Notes: generated by a model from the letters alone, not told the origin. DNA of 64,000 nt from Streptomyces griseosporeus (GCF_014656055.1 NZ_BNBR01000006.1:372001-436000), one strand, 5' to 3'. Numbered from the stretch's first letter, positions 26,433-37,117 are shown. Program-made: numbers and translations.

Positions 26433-26461
26433 CCCAGGACCCGAAGAGAGCCGCCCCCCTC

Positions 26462-27421
26462 ATGACTTCCTCCTCCACCTCCGACCCCCGGGACCTCCTG
26501 CCGGAACTGTCGGCGCTCAGCACCGAGGCCTTCCGCCCCGAGCTGGCCGACATCGACCGGCTGCCCACCCTCGACATTGCCCGCCTGATGAACGGCGAGG
26601 ACACCCGCGTCCCGGCCGCGGTCGCCGCGCGGCTGCCCGAGATCGCCGCCGCGATCGACGCCGTGGCGGAGCGGATGGCCCGCGGCGGCCGGCTGGTGTA
26701 CGCCGGTGCCGGCACCGCCGGCCGGCTCGGCGTGCTGGACGCCTCCGAGTGCCCGCCCACGTTCGACACCGACCCCGGGCAGGTCGTCGGACTGATCGCG
26801 GGCGGCCCGGAGGCGATGCTGACCTCGATCGAGGGCGCCGAGGACGACCCGGAGCTGGCCCGGGCCGACCTGGACGCGCTGCGCCTGACCCCCGACGACA
26901 CGGTGGTCGGCGTCTCCGCCTCCGGCCGCACCCCCTACGCCGTCGGCGCGGTGACGCACGCCCGCGCGCTCGGCGCCCTGACCGTCGGGCTCGCCTGCAA
27001 CGAGGGCAGCGCGCTCGCGGCGGCCGCTGAGCACGGCATCGAGATCGTCACCGGGCCCGAGCTGATCACCGGCTCGACCCGGCTGAAGGCGGGCACGGCG
27101 CAGAAGCTGGTCCTCAACATGATCTCGACGATCACGATGATCCGGCTGGGCAAGACGTACGGGAACCTGATGGTCGACGTGCGCGCCTCCAACGACAAGC
27201 TGCGCGCCCGCTCCCGCCGGATCGTCGCGCAGGCCACGGGCGCGGGCGAGGCCGAGATCGAGGCCGCGCTGGCCGCCACCGACGGCGAGGTGAAGAACGC
27301 CGTCCTGCTCCTGCTGAGCGGCGTCGACGCCGCCGAGGCCACCCGCCTGCTCAAGGAGTCCGGCGGCCGACTGCGCACGGCACTGGAGGCGGCGAGGGCC
27401 CTCAGGGGATCCGCTGGGTGA
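26462..27421 (+). CDS. murQ: N-acetylmuramic acid 6-phosphate etherase
   Basis: The product is 319 residues. It matches MurQ throughout: LPTLDIARLMNGED, then the SIS domain with GAGTAGRLGVLDASECPP (catalytic Glu in ASEC), SIEGAEDD, SASGRTPYAVGA, NEGSALA, ITGSTRLKAGTAQK, and the C-terminal UBA-like part ending KESGGRLRTAL. It removes D-lactate from MurNAc-6-P, giving GlcNAc-6-P for NagA in peptidoglycan recycling. It follows the RpiR gene on the same strand. The last 20 bp overlap the convergent methyltransferase gene. Confidence 0.96.
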   Translation: MTSSSTSDPRDLLPELSALSTEAFRPELADIDRLPTLDIARLMNGEDTRVPAAVAARLPEIAAAIDAVAERMARGGRLVYAGAGTAGRLGVLDASECPPTFDTDPGQVVGLIAGGPEAMLTSIEGAEDDPELARADLDALRLTPDDTVVGVSASGRTPYAVGAVTHARALGALTVGLACNEGSALAAAAEHGIEIVTGPELITGSTRLKAGTAQKLVLNMISTITMIRLGKTYGNLMVDVRASNDKLRARSRRIVAQATGAGEAEIEAALAATDGEVKNAVLLLLSGVDAAEATRLLKESGGRLRTALEAARALRGSAG

Positions 27422-28055
27422 TCTCCCACAGACGGCGCGGCAGCTCGCCCTCCTCGAAGGGGCGCACCTCGTCCAGCACCCAGCCCTCGGCGAGCGAGTC
27501 GACGAGGGCGCGGGAGAAGAAGTGCACGGCGAAGCCGCCGTGCTCCCAGATGTCGTCGCCGTGCCCGACGCCCGCGCCGAAGTGCGCGTCGCCGGTGTGC
27601 CGGACGGTGTAGACGAACACCCCGCCGGGCCGCAGCACCCGCCGCACCTCGGCGACGAGCGCGCGGATCTCCGCGGTGGACAGCGCCATGCACAGCAGCA
27701 TGTGCGCGAACACGGCTCCGGCGGAGCGGTCGGGCAGCGGCAGCGGCTGCCGTACGTCGTGGACGGCGGCCGTCACCGGCAGTCCCGCGCGCCGGGCGGC
27801 CTCGCGGAGCTGCCCGATCCCGGCGGGGCTGAAGTCGGTGGCGTGCACGGTGAAGCCCTGCCGGGCGAAGAACAGCGCGTCGCGGCCGTGCCCCGCGCCG
27901 AGTTCCAGGACGTCCCGCACGCCGTGCGCGCGGAAGATCCCCGCGGCGTGCACGGCGGCCGCGGAGGGCTGTTCGCCGTACATCCCCGGGTGCTCGGTGT
28001 ACGTCCGCTCCCAGTGCGCCCGCTGCCCGCCGGCGGGCCGCCCGTCCGCGCTCAC
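27402..28055 (-). CDS. Class I SAM-dependent methyltransferase
   Basis: The product is 217 residues. The SAM-binding motif I is VLELGAGHGRDALFFARQGF, with the acidic end of strand 2 in HATDFSPA and motif IV in AGAVFAHMLLCMA. It resembles small-molecule methyltransferases of the UbiE/TehB type, with no clue to the acceptor. GTG 28055 (VSADGRPAGGQRAHWERTY) is chosen because the conserved region starts just after it. The 3' end overlaps murQ by 20 bp. Confidence 0.88.
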   Translation of the reverse strand: MSADGRPAGGQRAHWERTYTEHPGMYGEQPSAAAVHAAGIFRAHGVRDVLELGAGHGRDALFFARQGFTVHATDFSPAGIGQLREAARRAGLPVTAAVHDVRQPLPLPDRSAGAVFAHMLLCMALSTAEIRALVAEVRRVLRPGGVFVYTVRHTGDAHFGAGVGHGDDIWEHGGFAVHFFSRALVDSLAEGWVLDEVRPFEEGELPRRLWEITQRIP

Positions 28056-28152
28056 GCTCGCCCTGCCCTTCGTCGACGGGGACAGCGTAGGCCGCTCCCG
28101 GTGACCGGCGGCCGGATCCCCCGTCCGGGGGCCGGCACGGCACACTGGGTGC

Positions 28153-28734
28153 ATGAACCACGCCCAGCTCACCGCCCTGGGCCGTGCCCTCCGGCTGCTC
28201 GGGGAGCACGGCGAGTCCCTGTCCGCCGACACCCCCGACGCCAAGTTGCACGAGGTCAGGGCGGATCTGCGGCGTGCGCTGGACCTGCTGGAGGACAGTG
28301 TCACCGGCGGCGCGCCCAGCACGCGCTGCGCCGAGCACCCGCAGGGGCCCGTCGACGAGAGCGCCCCGGATCTGTGCCTGCTGTGCGAGACCCGGCGCCG
28401 TGCCGCCCGCCGCGCGGAGGTGGGCGGCTCCTACGCCCGGCCGCGGGGCCTCGCCGAGCCGGTCGAGCGGACGCCGACCCGCTACGGCGTGCGCGGCGAC
28501 CGGCCGCAGCCGCAGCAGCGCTGGCTGGCGGAGATGTGGAACGGCCGCGAGTGGCAGCTGTGTGGCACCCCGCGCCACGACCGCCGCGAGGCCGAGCTGT
28601 ACCTGGCGGCGCAGCGGCGCGGGCCCCGGCCCGCGATGGCGTACCGGCTGGTGCACGAGTTCACCGACTACGAGGTGCTGCGGGTGTGGGGCACGCCGGT
28701 GAAGGTGGACATCGAGCCGATGGGCAACCTGTGA
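28153..28734 (+). CDS. Hypothetical protein with CxxC motif
   Basis: The product is 193 residues. A helical N-terminus (residues 1-50) is followed by CAEHPQG and DLCLLCETRRRAARR, in which three or four cysteines and a His could bind zinc. The C-terminal half, WLAEMWNGREWQLCGTPRH, then MAYRLVHEF, is beta-rich. I do not recognise it beyond conserved Streptomyces hypothetical protein. CACACT (28141-28146) lies 6 nt before ATG 28153, suggesting a leaderless mRNA. It converges on the MFS gene with 6 bp between stops. Confidence 0.8.
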   Translation: MNHAQLTALGRALRLLGEHGESLSADTPDAKLHEVRADLRRALDLLEDSVTGGAPSTRCAEHPQGPVDESAPDLCLLCETRRRAARRAEVGGSYARPRGLAEPVERTPTRYGVRGDRPQPQQRWLAEMWNGREWQLCGTPRHDRREAELYLAAQRRGPRPAMAYRLVHEFTDYEVLRVWGTPVKVDIEPMGNL

Positions 28735-28740
28735 GGCCGC

Positions 28741-30204
28741 TCAGGCGGTGACCTCGGAGACCTCCGCCTCGTCCGTCCCGCCGGCCGCCGCCGGGGCCTC
28801 CGCCGCCGTCCGCTGCCGCGGGATGAACGCGGCCACCGCGAACGCCAGCAGCGCCGCGCCCGCGCCGACCGCCAGCACCGTGCGGAAGCCCTCCCGGGAC
28901 GGCAGGGACACCGGGCCGAGCCTGGTCGTCATCTGCGCGAGGATCACACCGGCGATCGCGCTGGCGGTGGACGTGCCGATGGACCGCATCAGCGTGTTGA
29001 GGCTGTTCGCGGCGGCCGTCTCGGACGGGTCGACCGCGCCCATGATGAGCGCGGGCATCGAGCCGTAGGTGAAGCCGATGCCGGCGCCGATGACGCACGA
29101 GACCAGCACGAAGTGCCAGACGGCGTCCATGAGGACGATGTTCAGGCCGTAGCCGGCGGCCACGATCAGCGCGCCGATCATCAGGGTCACCTTGGGGCCG
29201 CGGGCCCGGGACACGGCCGCCGAGACGGGCGCGGTGGCCATCATCACCAGGCCGGAGGGGGCCATGACCAGGCCCGCCGCGAGCATGGACTGCCCGAGGC
29301 CGTAGCCGGTGGTCTCGGGCAGCTGGAGCAGCTGCGGGATCACCAGGGACATCGCGAACATGGCGAAGCCGACGGCGATGGACGCGAGGTTGGTGACCAG
29401 CACCTGGCGGCGGGCCGTGCTGCGCAGGTCCACCAGCGGCTGCGGCGTCCGCAGCTCCCACCGGCCCCAGGCGAGCAGCACCACGACGGCCGCCGCGAAC
29501 AGCCCGAGGGTGGTGCCGCTGCCCCAGCCCCAGTCGGCGCCCTTGGAGACGCCGAGCAGCAGGCAGACCAGGCCCACGGCCATGCCGATGCCGCCGACGA
29601 CGTCGAAGCGCCCGCCGGTGCGCACCTTGGACTCCGGTACGAGGGCCAGGACCAGGCCGGTGGCGACGACGCCGAGGCCCGCGGAGGTCCAGAACAGGGC
29701 GTGCCAGTCGAGGTTGTCGGCGATGAGCGCGGCGGCGGGCAGGCCGAGGGCGCCGCCGACGCCGAGGGAGGCGCTCATCAGGGCGGTGGCGGAGCCGAGC
29801 CGTTCGGCGGGCAGCTCGTCGCGCATGATGCTGATGCCGAGCGGGATGACACCGGAGGCCAGGCCCTGCAGGGCCCGTCCGGCGATCATCGGGGCGAGCG
29901 AGTCGCTGAGGCCGGCGGCGACGGACCCGGCGACCAGCAGGACGAGGCTGACGAGCAGCATGCGGCGCTTGCCGACCATGTCGCCGAGGCGGCCCATGAC
30001 CGGCGTGGCGACGGCGGCGGCGAGCAGGGTGGCGGTGACGGCCCAGGCGGTGTCCGAGGCGTCGGCGTGCAGCAGCCGGGGCAGCTCGGGGACGATCGGG
30101 ATGACGAGCGTCTGCATGAGCGACACGACGATCCCGGCGAGGGCCAGCACCGCCACCACGGCGTTGGGCCTGGGCGGCGGGGACACGGCGGGGACGTCGG
30201 ACAT
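28741..30204 (-). CDS. MFS drug-efflux transporter, 14-helix DHA2 type
   Basis: The product is 487 residues with about fourteen hydrophobic segments. Motif A is GRLGDMVGKRRMLLV, and the antiporter-like motif C is ALMSASLGVGGALGLPAAAL. This is the EmrB/QacA (DHA2) class, proton-driven efflux of drugs or related compounds. A 9-bp inverted repeat lies 65-95 bp upstream of the ATG and indicates control by a MarR- or TetR-type repressor, but no regulator gene is adjacent. ATG 30204 (MSDVPAVSPPPRP) has GGAGG-like sequence upstream. Confidence 0.92.
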   Translation of the reverse strand: MSDVPAVSPPPRPNAVVAVLALAGIVVSLMQTLVIPIVPELPRLLHADASDTAWAVTATLLAAAVATPVMGRLGDMVGKRRMLLVSLVLLVAGSVAAGLSDSLAPMIAGRALQGLASGVIPLGISIMRDELPAERLGSATALMSASLGVGGALGLPAAALIADNLDWHALFWTSAGLGVVATGLVLALVPESKVRTGGRFDVVGGIGMAVGLVCLLLGVSKGADWGWGSGTTLGLFAAAVVVLLAWGRWELRTPQPLVDLRSTARRQVLVTNLASIAVGFAMFAMSLVIPQLLQLPETTGYGLGQSMLAAGLVMAPSGLVMMATAPVSAAVSRARGPKVTLMIGALIVAAGYGLNIVLMDAVWHFVLVSCVIGAGIGFTYGSMPALIMGAVDPSETAAANSLNTLMRSIGTSTASAIAGVILAQMTTRLGPVSLPSREGFRTVLAVGAGAALLAFAVAAFIPRQRTAAEAPAAAGGTDEAEVSEVTA

Positions 30205-30256
30205 GGCGGAGCCTCCTCGGGTGCGGCGCGTCGCAGGGCGCCACGGGCGCAGGTGC

Positions 30257-30300
30257 TTGACTCAGGCAACTTTAAGTCAGTTGCTTGACTTAAACAACGC
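30257..30300. promoter_or_regulatory. Operator of the MFS efflux gene
   Basis: A perfect 9-bp inverted repeat, TTTAAGTCA (30271-30279) and TGACTTAAA (30286-30294), is separated by GTTGCT. A further TTGACT half lies upstream at 30257-30262, so the region holds two or three related half-sites. It lies between the MFS start (30204) and the divergent ESX-like operon. Confidence 0.65.
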
Positions 30301-30468
30301 CGAGGCAAGGGTGGGCGCCTACCGGCGTGACCGCCTCCGCTTCTGGACATTCCATGGGGAGATGCGCCGCGCTGGGAGCCGAATCACCCCCCGCGGGCGT
30401 CCCCTGGGGCAAGGTACGACTGACGCGAGCGACGAACCGGACGATCCGAGCAAGGAGCAACGGGGGCC

Positions 30469-30948
30469 ATGGCGTGGGACGAATGGGAACAGCTCAAGGC
30501 GGAGGCGGCGCAGCGGCACGCCACGGGCATGCAGATCGACCATCTGCCGCCGGACGGCGGCGGCAGCGACGGCGGCGGGAACAGCAAGACCTCCTTCGGT
30601 GATCTGAAGGTCGGCCAGGACGACCTCGCGGCGATCGGCGACCGCGCGTTCCAGCTCTTCGACAAGCTGGGCACCCAGGGCAAGGTCGCGGAGGCCAGCA
30701 CCGGCGGCGCCGCGACCGATCTGAAGACCCAGGGCTTCGCGCTCGGGGACGCCCTCGACCGCGTCGACCAGCAGTGGCAGAAGCAGCTGCGGTCGCTGAC
30801 GGAGGCGTGCGCGCACATCTCCAACCACATGGAGTTCTCGGGCAAGGTGCACCAGGGCAACGAGTACCACGTCATCGGCCTGGTCAGCTCGATCGCCGAG
30901 CTGGACAAGGGCTTCGACGAGAACCCGGCCAACCCGGAGAGCCGATGA
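30469..30948 (+). CDS. WXG100/ESX-like small protein
   Basis: The product is 159 residues. MAWDEWEQLKAEAAQRH at the N-terminus, a Gly/Ser-rich linker (residues 28-40), and then a helical part (VGQDDLAAIGDRAFQLFDKL, then LGDALDRVDQQWQKQLRSL) resemble the ESX-type helical-hairpin proteins of actinomycetes. No signal peptide is seen. It lies in an operon with a large T7SS-like protein (ATG overlaps its stop by 4 nt) and a lipoprotein. AAGGAG is 11 nt before ATG 30469. A type VII-related role is an inference. Confidence 0.8.
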   Translation: MAWDEWEQLKAEAAQRHATGMQIDHLPPDGGGSDGGGNSKTSFGDLKVGQDDLAAIGDRAFQLFDKLGTQGKVAEASTGGAATDLKTQGFALGDALDRVDQQWQKQLRSLTEACAHISNHMEFSGKVHQGNEYHVIGLVSSIAELDKGFDENPANPESR

Positions 30949-32998
30949 ACCTCAACACCCTCCGCTTCGGCGAGTTCGGCAAGCTGGCGACGGCCCTCGC
31001 CGACTGGAACACCCTGGTGACCAATCTGGAGCCCTGCAGCGGGAGGCCGCGGAAGGCCTGAAGGGGTTCGCCGACAAGGCGGACTGGGCCGGGGTGAACT
31101 CCCAGGTGTCGAGGGAGTTCATCACCAAGACGGCCGGCGAGTTCTCCGACGCGTACAGCCAGGCCAAGACGGTCCGCAACATCCTCCAGGACACGCACGA
31201 CGAACTCGTCGGCCACCGCGACCGATTGAAGACGACCCTGGACAACGGCCTGAAGAAGAACCTGACCGTGATGGACACCGGCAACGGCACCTTCACGGTC
31301 ACCATGAACGTCCACCCGGACCGGGCGGCCGAGGGCCACGCCCCGCCCGAGCACACGCCGGAGGACATGACCGCGCTGCGCGACGAGGTGGCGCGAATCC
31401 TCGGCGACGCCACCACCAGCGACAGCACCGCGGCGGAGGCGCTGAAGATCATCGTCGGCCAGTCCGAGCTGGGGTTCTCCGACGCCTCGTTCGCGGACCG
31501 GGACGCGGCGGCGCAGTCCCTGAAGGACGCGCAGCGCGTGGCGGACCTGATGAAGAAGGGCGACGACATGTCGCCCGAGGAGTTCGACGAGGCCAACCGG
31601 CTGCTGGCGGCCCACCGGGCGGACCCGCTGTTCCAGGAGAAGTTCGCGACGACGCTGGGCCCGCGCGGCACGATGGACTTCTGGGCGGACCTGTCCGACG
31701 GCAGCGACGGCGGCGGCCTCCAGCGGGCCCGCCTCGGCCAGCTCGCCGACCTGCAGAAGAACCTCGGCATGACGCTCGCCGGGGCCACCCAGTCCGACTC
31801 GCCCGCCATGCGCTCCTGGTCCGACCAGCTGATCCAGCTCAGCGACCAGCGGTTCACCCAGCGCGGCGGTGACGTCTACGGCTTCCAGATGATGAGCAAC
31901 CTGATGCGGACCGGCGACTGGGACAACACGTTCCTGAACCGCTACGGCGACAAGCTCGTCGCGACGGAGAAGGAGATGAAGATCCCGGACCGCTTCTACC
32001 AGATGGAGCCGACGTTCAAGACGAACTTCATCGGCGAGGAGCGCGGCCTGGACCCGATGTCCGGCTTCATGACGGCCCTGTCCAACAGCCCGGACGCGGC
32101 GACCGAGTTCTTCCGGGACGACCAGCCGCAGGACAACGCCCGCTGGGTGCTGAAAGACCGGCCCTACTTCGACGACAGCCCGTTCAAGGACGGCCCGAAC
32201 GAGGCGAAGGACGCGGCCGGCCGGGCGCTGCTCGCCGCCGCCACGGGCATGAACCCCAACGACCCGAACGCCCGCTTCGTCGAGCACACCGACGGCCACC
32301 GGGCCGTCCTCGACCGGTCGCTGGCGATCCTCGCCGAGACGAAGGACGACTTCCCGGCCGAGTTCCGCGACGACATGGCGAAGATCCTGGCGAACCACGG
32401 CGACTCCGTGCACCACACGATGAGTTCGCTCGCCGCGGACGACAACGACCCGCGGCAGCTGGACCGCAAGCAGCTGCTGGAGGTCACCAAGCAGATCTCC
32501 CGCGACCAGGCCGCCTACGGCATGCTCAACGAGGGCCTCACCCACGAGATCGTCCGGGACATCCGCTACGACCGGCCGGACGACCCGAGGGAGACCCTGC
32601 TGCGGGCCGGCGCCACGATGGGCTTCCTGGAGGAGGCCCGCTACCAGGCGCTGGAGGTCGACAAGGACGACCCGACCTGGACGGCGAAGTGGGTCGAGAG
32701 CGGCGTCGGCGCCGCGGTGAGCTTCATCCCCGTGGTCGACGGTGTCGTCGACAAGGGCGTCGGCCTCGCCGTGGAGGCGTGGAAGCAGGACGAGGAGCAG
32801 CGCATCAACGAGGAGAACCAGCGGATGAAGGGCGACACCTTCACCGCGCGCGAACGCCAGCTCCAGGCCCTGGCGGACGAGTGGATCGCCGCGAACCAGG
32901 GGCACCTGGACGGCGGCAACCGCTACACGATCACCAACGACATCAACGGTGCCGCGTTCGACGGCAACAACCGGGCACAGGGGCTGGTGGGCAAGTGA
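30945..32998 (+). pseudogene. Large ESX-like protein, interrupted by a frameshift near 31032
   Basis: The gene begins at ATG 30945 (MNLNTLRFGEFGKLATALAD), overlapping the upstream stop by 4 nt. It hits a stop at 31059 after about 38 codons. The downstream part resumes in the -1 frame near 31034 (LQREAAEGLKGFADKADW) and runs to 32998, so one base appears missing around the CCC at 31032-31034. Restored, the protein would be about 684 residues: a WXG100-like helical N-terminus (residues 1-110) followed by FMTALSNSPDAATEFF and AAGRALLAAATG, similar to what I recall as DUF6571. A true mutation, a sequencing error or programmed frameshifting are all possible; no slippery heptamer is seen. Confidence 0.8.
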
Positions 32999-33588
32999 CA
33001 CCGCGACGCGTCGGGCGCGGCGGCACGCGCGCGCTGGTGGCGGCCGTGACGGCCGGGGTGCTGGCGGTCGGCGTGGCCGGGTGCGGGGACTCCGGGGACC
33101 GCGCCGTGCCCGGCCGGGTGTGCGGCGTCCCCGTGGACGCCGACGCGCTCGCGCCGCTGCTGCCCGGCGACGGGAAGGTGGCCGACCGCCGCACCGACAA
33201 GGGCGCCGGGAGCGTGTCCTGCCGGGTGAGCGTGGACGGCTCCCCCGTCCTCTACCTCGCCGGGGACGTCACCGACCCCGGCACCGGTGCGCGGGCGGTG
33301 TCCCTGGCGGACCGGGGGCTCAGGCGGCTCGGGAACCCGGCCCTCGTCAAGGGGGCCGGGGACACGGCCGCGGTGGCCGACCGCGGGGCGAAGGCCGCGG
33401 CGCGGTGCACCTGGCAGGGCCGGGCGCACGACTTCGTGGGCCTCGTCCAGCTGGAGGGCGAGGACCCGGTGCCCGCCGGGACCGAGGACCGCAGGGACGC
33501 GCTGCTGGCGTTCCTGAAGTCCTGGTTCCCGGCGGCGGCGCGGGCGCAGGGCTGCACCCCCGGGTCCGGCGGATCCGGCGTCAGCTGA
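32995..33588 (+). CDS. Secreted lipoprotein
   Basis: The product is 197 residues. RRVGRGGTRALVAAVTAGVLAV is a signal-like segment and VAGC is the lipobox (Cys about residue 28). The mature part has several further cysteines (CGVPVDADALAPLLPG, SCRVSVDG, RCTWQG, QGCTPG), likely paired. No known domain is recognised. GTG 32995 overlaps the preceding stop (GTGA), so it is translationally coupled to the large ESX-like gene. Its 3' end overlaps the convergent oxidoreductase gene by 8 bp. Confidence 0.82.
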   Translation: MTPRRVGRGGTRALVAAVTAGVLAVGVAGCGDSGDRAVPGRVCGVPVDADALAPLLPGDGKVADRRTDKGAGSVSCRVSVDGSPVLYLAGDVTDPGTGARAVSLADRGLRRLGNPALVKGAGDTAAVADRGAKAAARCTWQGRAHDFVGLVQLEGEDPVPAGTEDRRDALLAFLKSWFPAAARAQGCTPGSGGSGVS

Positions 33589-34708
33589 GCGTGTTCACCG
33601 CGGCGGCGTCGTACGGCTGCAGCTCGTCGAAGCGGCCGGCGAGCACCTTCTCGGCCCACTGCGGGTCCTGGAGCAGCGCACGGCCGACGGCGACGAGGTC
33701 GAACTCCTCGCGCTCCAGCCGGTCGAGGAGGTTGTCGAGGTCGCCGACCTCGGCGCCCTGGCCCTGGAAGGCCTTGATGAAGTCGCCGTTCAGGCCGACG
33801 GAGCCGACCGTGATGGCGGGCTTGCCGGTGAGCTTCTTGGTCCAGCCCGCCAGGTTCAGGTCGGCGCCGTCGAACTCCGGCAGCCAGTAGCGGCGCGTGG
33901 AGGCGTGGAAGGCGTCGACGCCGGCCGCGGCGAGCGGGGTCAGGATGGCCTCCAGCTCCTCGGGGGTCTCGGCGAGGCGGGCGTCGTAGGCGTCCTGCTT
34001 CCACTGCGAGTAGCGGAAGATGACGGGGAACTCCGGCGAGACCGCTTCCCGTACGGCGGCGACGATCTCGGCGGCGAACTTCGTCCGGGCGACCGGGTCG
34101 CCGCCGTAGGCGTCGGTACGCCGGTTGGTGCCGGCCCACAGGAACTGGTCGATCAGGTAGCCGTGCGCCCCGTGCAGCTCCACGCCGTCGAAGCCGATGC
34201 GCTCGGCGTCGGCGGCGGCCTGCGCGAACGCGCCGATGACGTCGTCGATGTCCTTCTGGGTCATGGCCTTGCCGGCGCCCTCGGTGCCGTCGGTGCGGAT
34301 CCCGGAGGGGCCGACGACGGGGGCGTCCGCGAAGGGCGGCCTGCCCTCCTTGCGGACCATGCCGATGTGCCACAGCTGCGGCACGATCATCCCGCCGGCC
34401 GCGTGCACGGCGTCGGCGACCTTCGCCCAGCCCGCGAGCTGCTCCTCGCCGTGGAACCGCGGCACCCGGCTGCTCTCCCCGGCCGAGTCGTGCCCGACGT
34501 ACGTCCCCTCGGTCACGATCAGCCCGACGCCGGCGGCGGCGCGGCGCGCGTAGTACGACAGCACGTCCTCACCCGGGACGCCGCCCGGGGAGAACATGCG
34601 GGTCATGGGCGCCATGACGATGCGGTTCGGGACGGTGAGGCCGTTGAGGGTGACGGGCCGGGAGAGGACCTCGGCGGCCCGGTTCACGGCGGATTCGGCG
34701 GCGGTCAC
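33581..34708 (-). CDS. NADH:flavin oxidoreductase, Old Yellow Enzyme family
   Basis: The product is 375 residues, an FMN TIM-barrel. LTVPNRIVMAPMTRM is the FMN-binding start, LWHIG and GVELHGAHGYLIDQFL carry the active-site His pair, and then TNRRTDAYGG and VGRALLQDPQWAEKV follow. It reduces activated alkenes such as enones and quinones with NAD(P)H; the physiological substrate is unknown. GTG 34708 is chosen because GAGGAG lies 5 nt upstream. A short palindrome resembling the operator of the MFS efflux gene lies 57-74 bp upstream. Confidence 0.94.
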   Translation of the reverse strand: MTAAESAVNRAAEVLSRPVTLNGLTVPNRIVMAPMTRMFSPGGVPGEDVLSYYARRAAAGVGLIVTEGTYVGHDSAGESSRVPRFHGEEQLAGWAKVADAVHAAGGMIVPQLWHIGMVRKEGRPPFADAPVVGPSGIRTDGTEGAGKAMTQKDIDDVIGAFAQAAADAERIGFDGVELHGAHGYLIDQFLWAGTNRRTDAYGGDPVARTKFAAEIVAAVREAVSPEFPVIFRYSQWKQDAYDARLAETPEELEAILTPLAAAGVDAFHASTRRYWLPEFDGADLNLAGWTKKLTGKPAITVGSVGLNGDFIKAFQGQGAEVGDLDNLLDRLEREEFDLVAVGRALLQDPQWAEKVLAGRFDELQPYDAAAVNTLS

Positions 34709-34764
34709 GTGGGCTCCTCGGGGGTGGGGGACTGTGAGACCAGACGGTATGTGCACGCGCATTG

Positions 34765-34782
34765 TTGCACCGACTTAAGCAA
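34765..34782. promoter_or_regulatory. Candidate operator of the OYE gene
   Basis: TTGCACCGACTTAAGCAA has TTGC/GCAA ends and shares GACTTAAxCAA with the MFS operator at 30281-30298. It lies between the OYE start and the groEL terminator. Confidence 0.35.
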
Positions 34783-34893
34783 ACCACCATGGGCGTCCGC
34801 GGATTCCGCCCCCGGCCCCCCATGCCTGTGATCTGGGCCACGGGCCGACCGCCCGCCTCGCCGCAGTCGCGTCCCGCCACCGCTGACACGCCG

Positions 34894-34932
34894 AAGGGCG
34901 GCACCCCCCGCGCTGCGGGGAGTGCCGCCCTT
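34894..34932 (-). terminator. Intrinsic-type terminator of groEL2
   Basis: A strong hairpin: AAGGGCGGCAC and CCCCGC pair with GCGGGG and GTGCCGCCCTT around a GCT loop, with a single C/A mismatch. It begins 37 bp after the groEL2 stop (minus strand). There is no U-run, as is usual in Streptomyces. Confidence 0.8.
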
Positions 34933-34969
34933 CAGGCACTCAAGAACTGGTGATCAACCCTGGGGCCGA

Positions 34970-36700
<1,731 letters not shown>

Positions 36701-36719
36701 TCACCGACCCGGTCCTTCA

Positions 36720-36746
36720 CTGTCACTCTCACCTTCAGAGTGCTAA
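36720..36746. promoter_or_regulatory. CIRCE element 1 upstream of groEL2
   Basis: CTGTCACTC, nine bases, then GAGTGCTAA; the right arm is a perfect CIRCE half and the left has 6 of 9 matches to TTAGCACTC. HrcA binding site by established consensus. Confidence 0.75.
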
Positions 36747-36755
36747 CGCCAATGA

Positions 36756-36782
36756 TTAGCACTCGCCCCCATCGAGTGCAAG
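36756..36782. promoter_or_regulatory. CIRCE element 2 upstream of groEL2
   Basis: TTAGCACTC, nine bases (gcccccatc), then GAGTGCAAG; the left arm is a perfect CIRCE half and the right has 7 of 9 matches. The two CIRCEs are arranged in tandem with a 9-nt gap. Confidence 0.85.
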
Positions 36783-36864
36783 CGCCTCCCGGGATCCGGC
36801 GGGCCGCTCCGCCCCCCGCGAACAGCGGAACCGGTCCGGGTTCCGGGGCCTGCCCCGGGCATGG

Positions 36865-36901
36865 CGAGGGGCCCGCACCCTGTGCCGGTGCGGGCCCCTC
36901 G
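36865..36901 (-). terminator. Hairpin terminator of the cold-shock gene
   Basis: CGAGGGGCCCGCACC pairs perfectly with GGTGCGGGCCCCTCG around a 7-nt loop. It lies 12 bp after the stop of the cold-shock gene and separates it from groEL2. Confidence 0.85.
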
Positions 36902-36913
36902 TCGTAGAAACGT

Positions 36914-37117
36914 TCAGGCGGTGACGCGAACCATGTCGGCCTGCGGGCCCTTCTGGCCCTGCGAGATCTCGAACTCGACCCGCTGGCCCTCTTCCAGGGT
37001 GCGGTAGCCGTCCATCTGGATCGCGCTGTAGTGGACGAATACGTCCGCACCACCGTCGACCGCGATGAAGCCGTACCCCTTCTCCGCGTTGAACCACTTG
37101 ACGGTGCCCTGAGCCAT
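36914..37117 (-). CDS. Cold shock protein, CspA family
   Basis: The product is 67 residues: [20 protein letters not shown] contains RNP1, and VFVHYSAI is RNP2. It is a single OB-fold nucleic-acid chaperone of standard length. GGGGAG lies 6-7 nt before ATG 37117. A long AT-richer upstream segment of roughly 350 bp separates it from the moaD-like operon terminator, which leaves room for a long 5' leader like those that regulate csp genes. It resembles Streptomyces scoF-type Csp proteins. Confidence 0.95.
   Translation of the reverse strand: MAQGTVKWFNAEKGYGFIAVDGGADVFVHYSAIQMDGYRTLEEGQRVEFEISQGQKGPQADMVRVTA

Noticed and set aside
31059-31061. Programmed -1 frameshifting in the ESX-like gene
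   Set aside because: No X-XXY-YYZ slippery heptamer is seen at the junction; a missing base is simpler.
36738-36764. GAGTGCTAA-N9-TTAGCACTC read as one inverted CIRCE
   Set aside because: The CIRCE order is TTAGCACTC-N9-GAGTGCTAA; the two true elements are 36720-36746 and 36756-36782.
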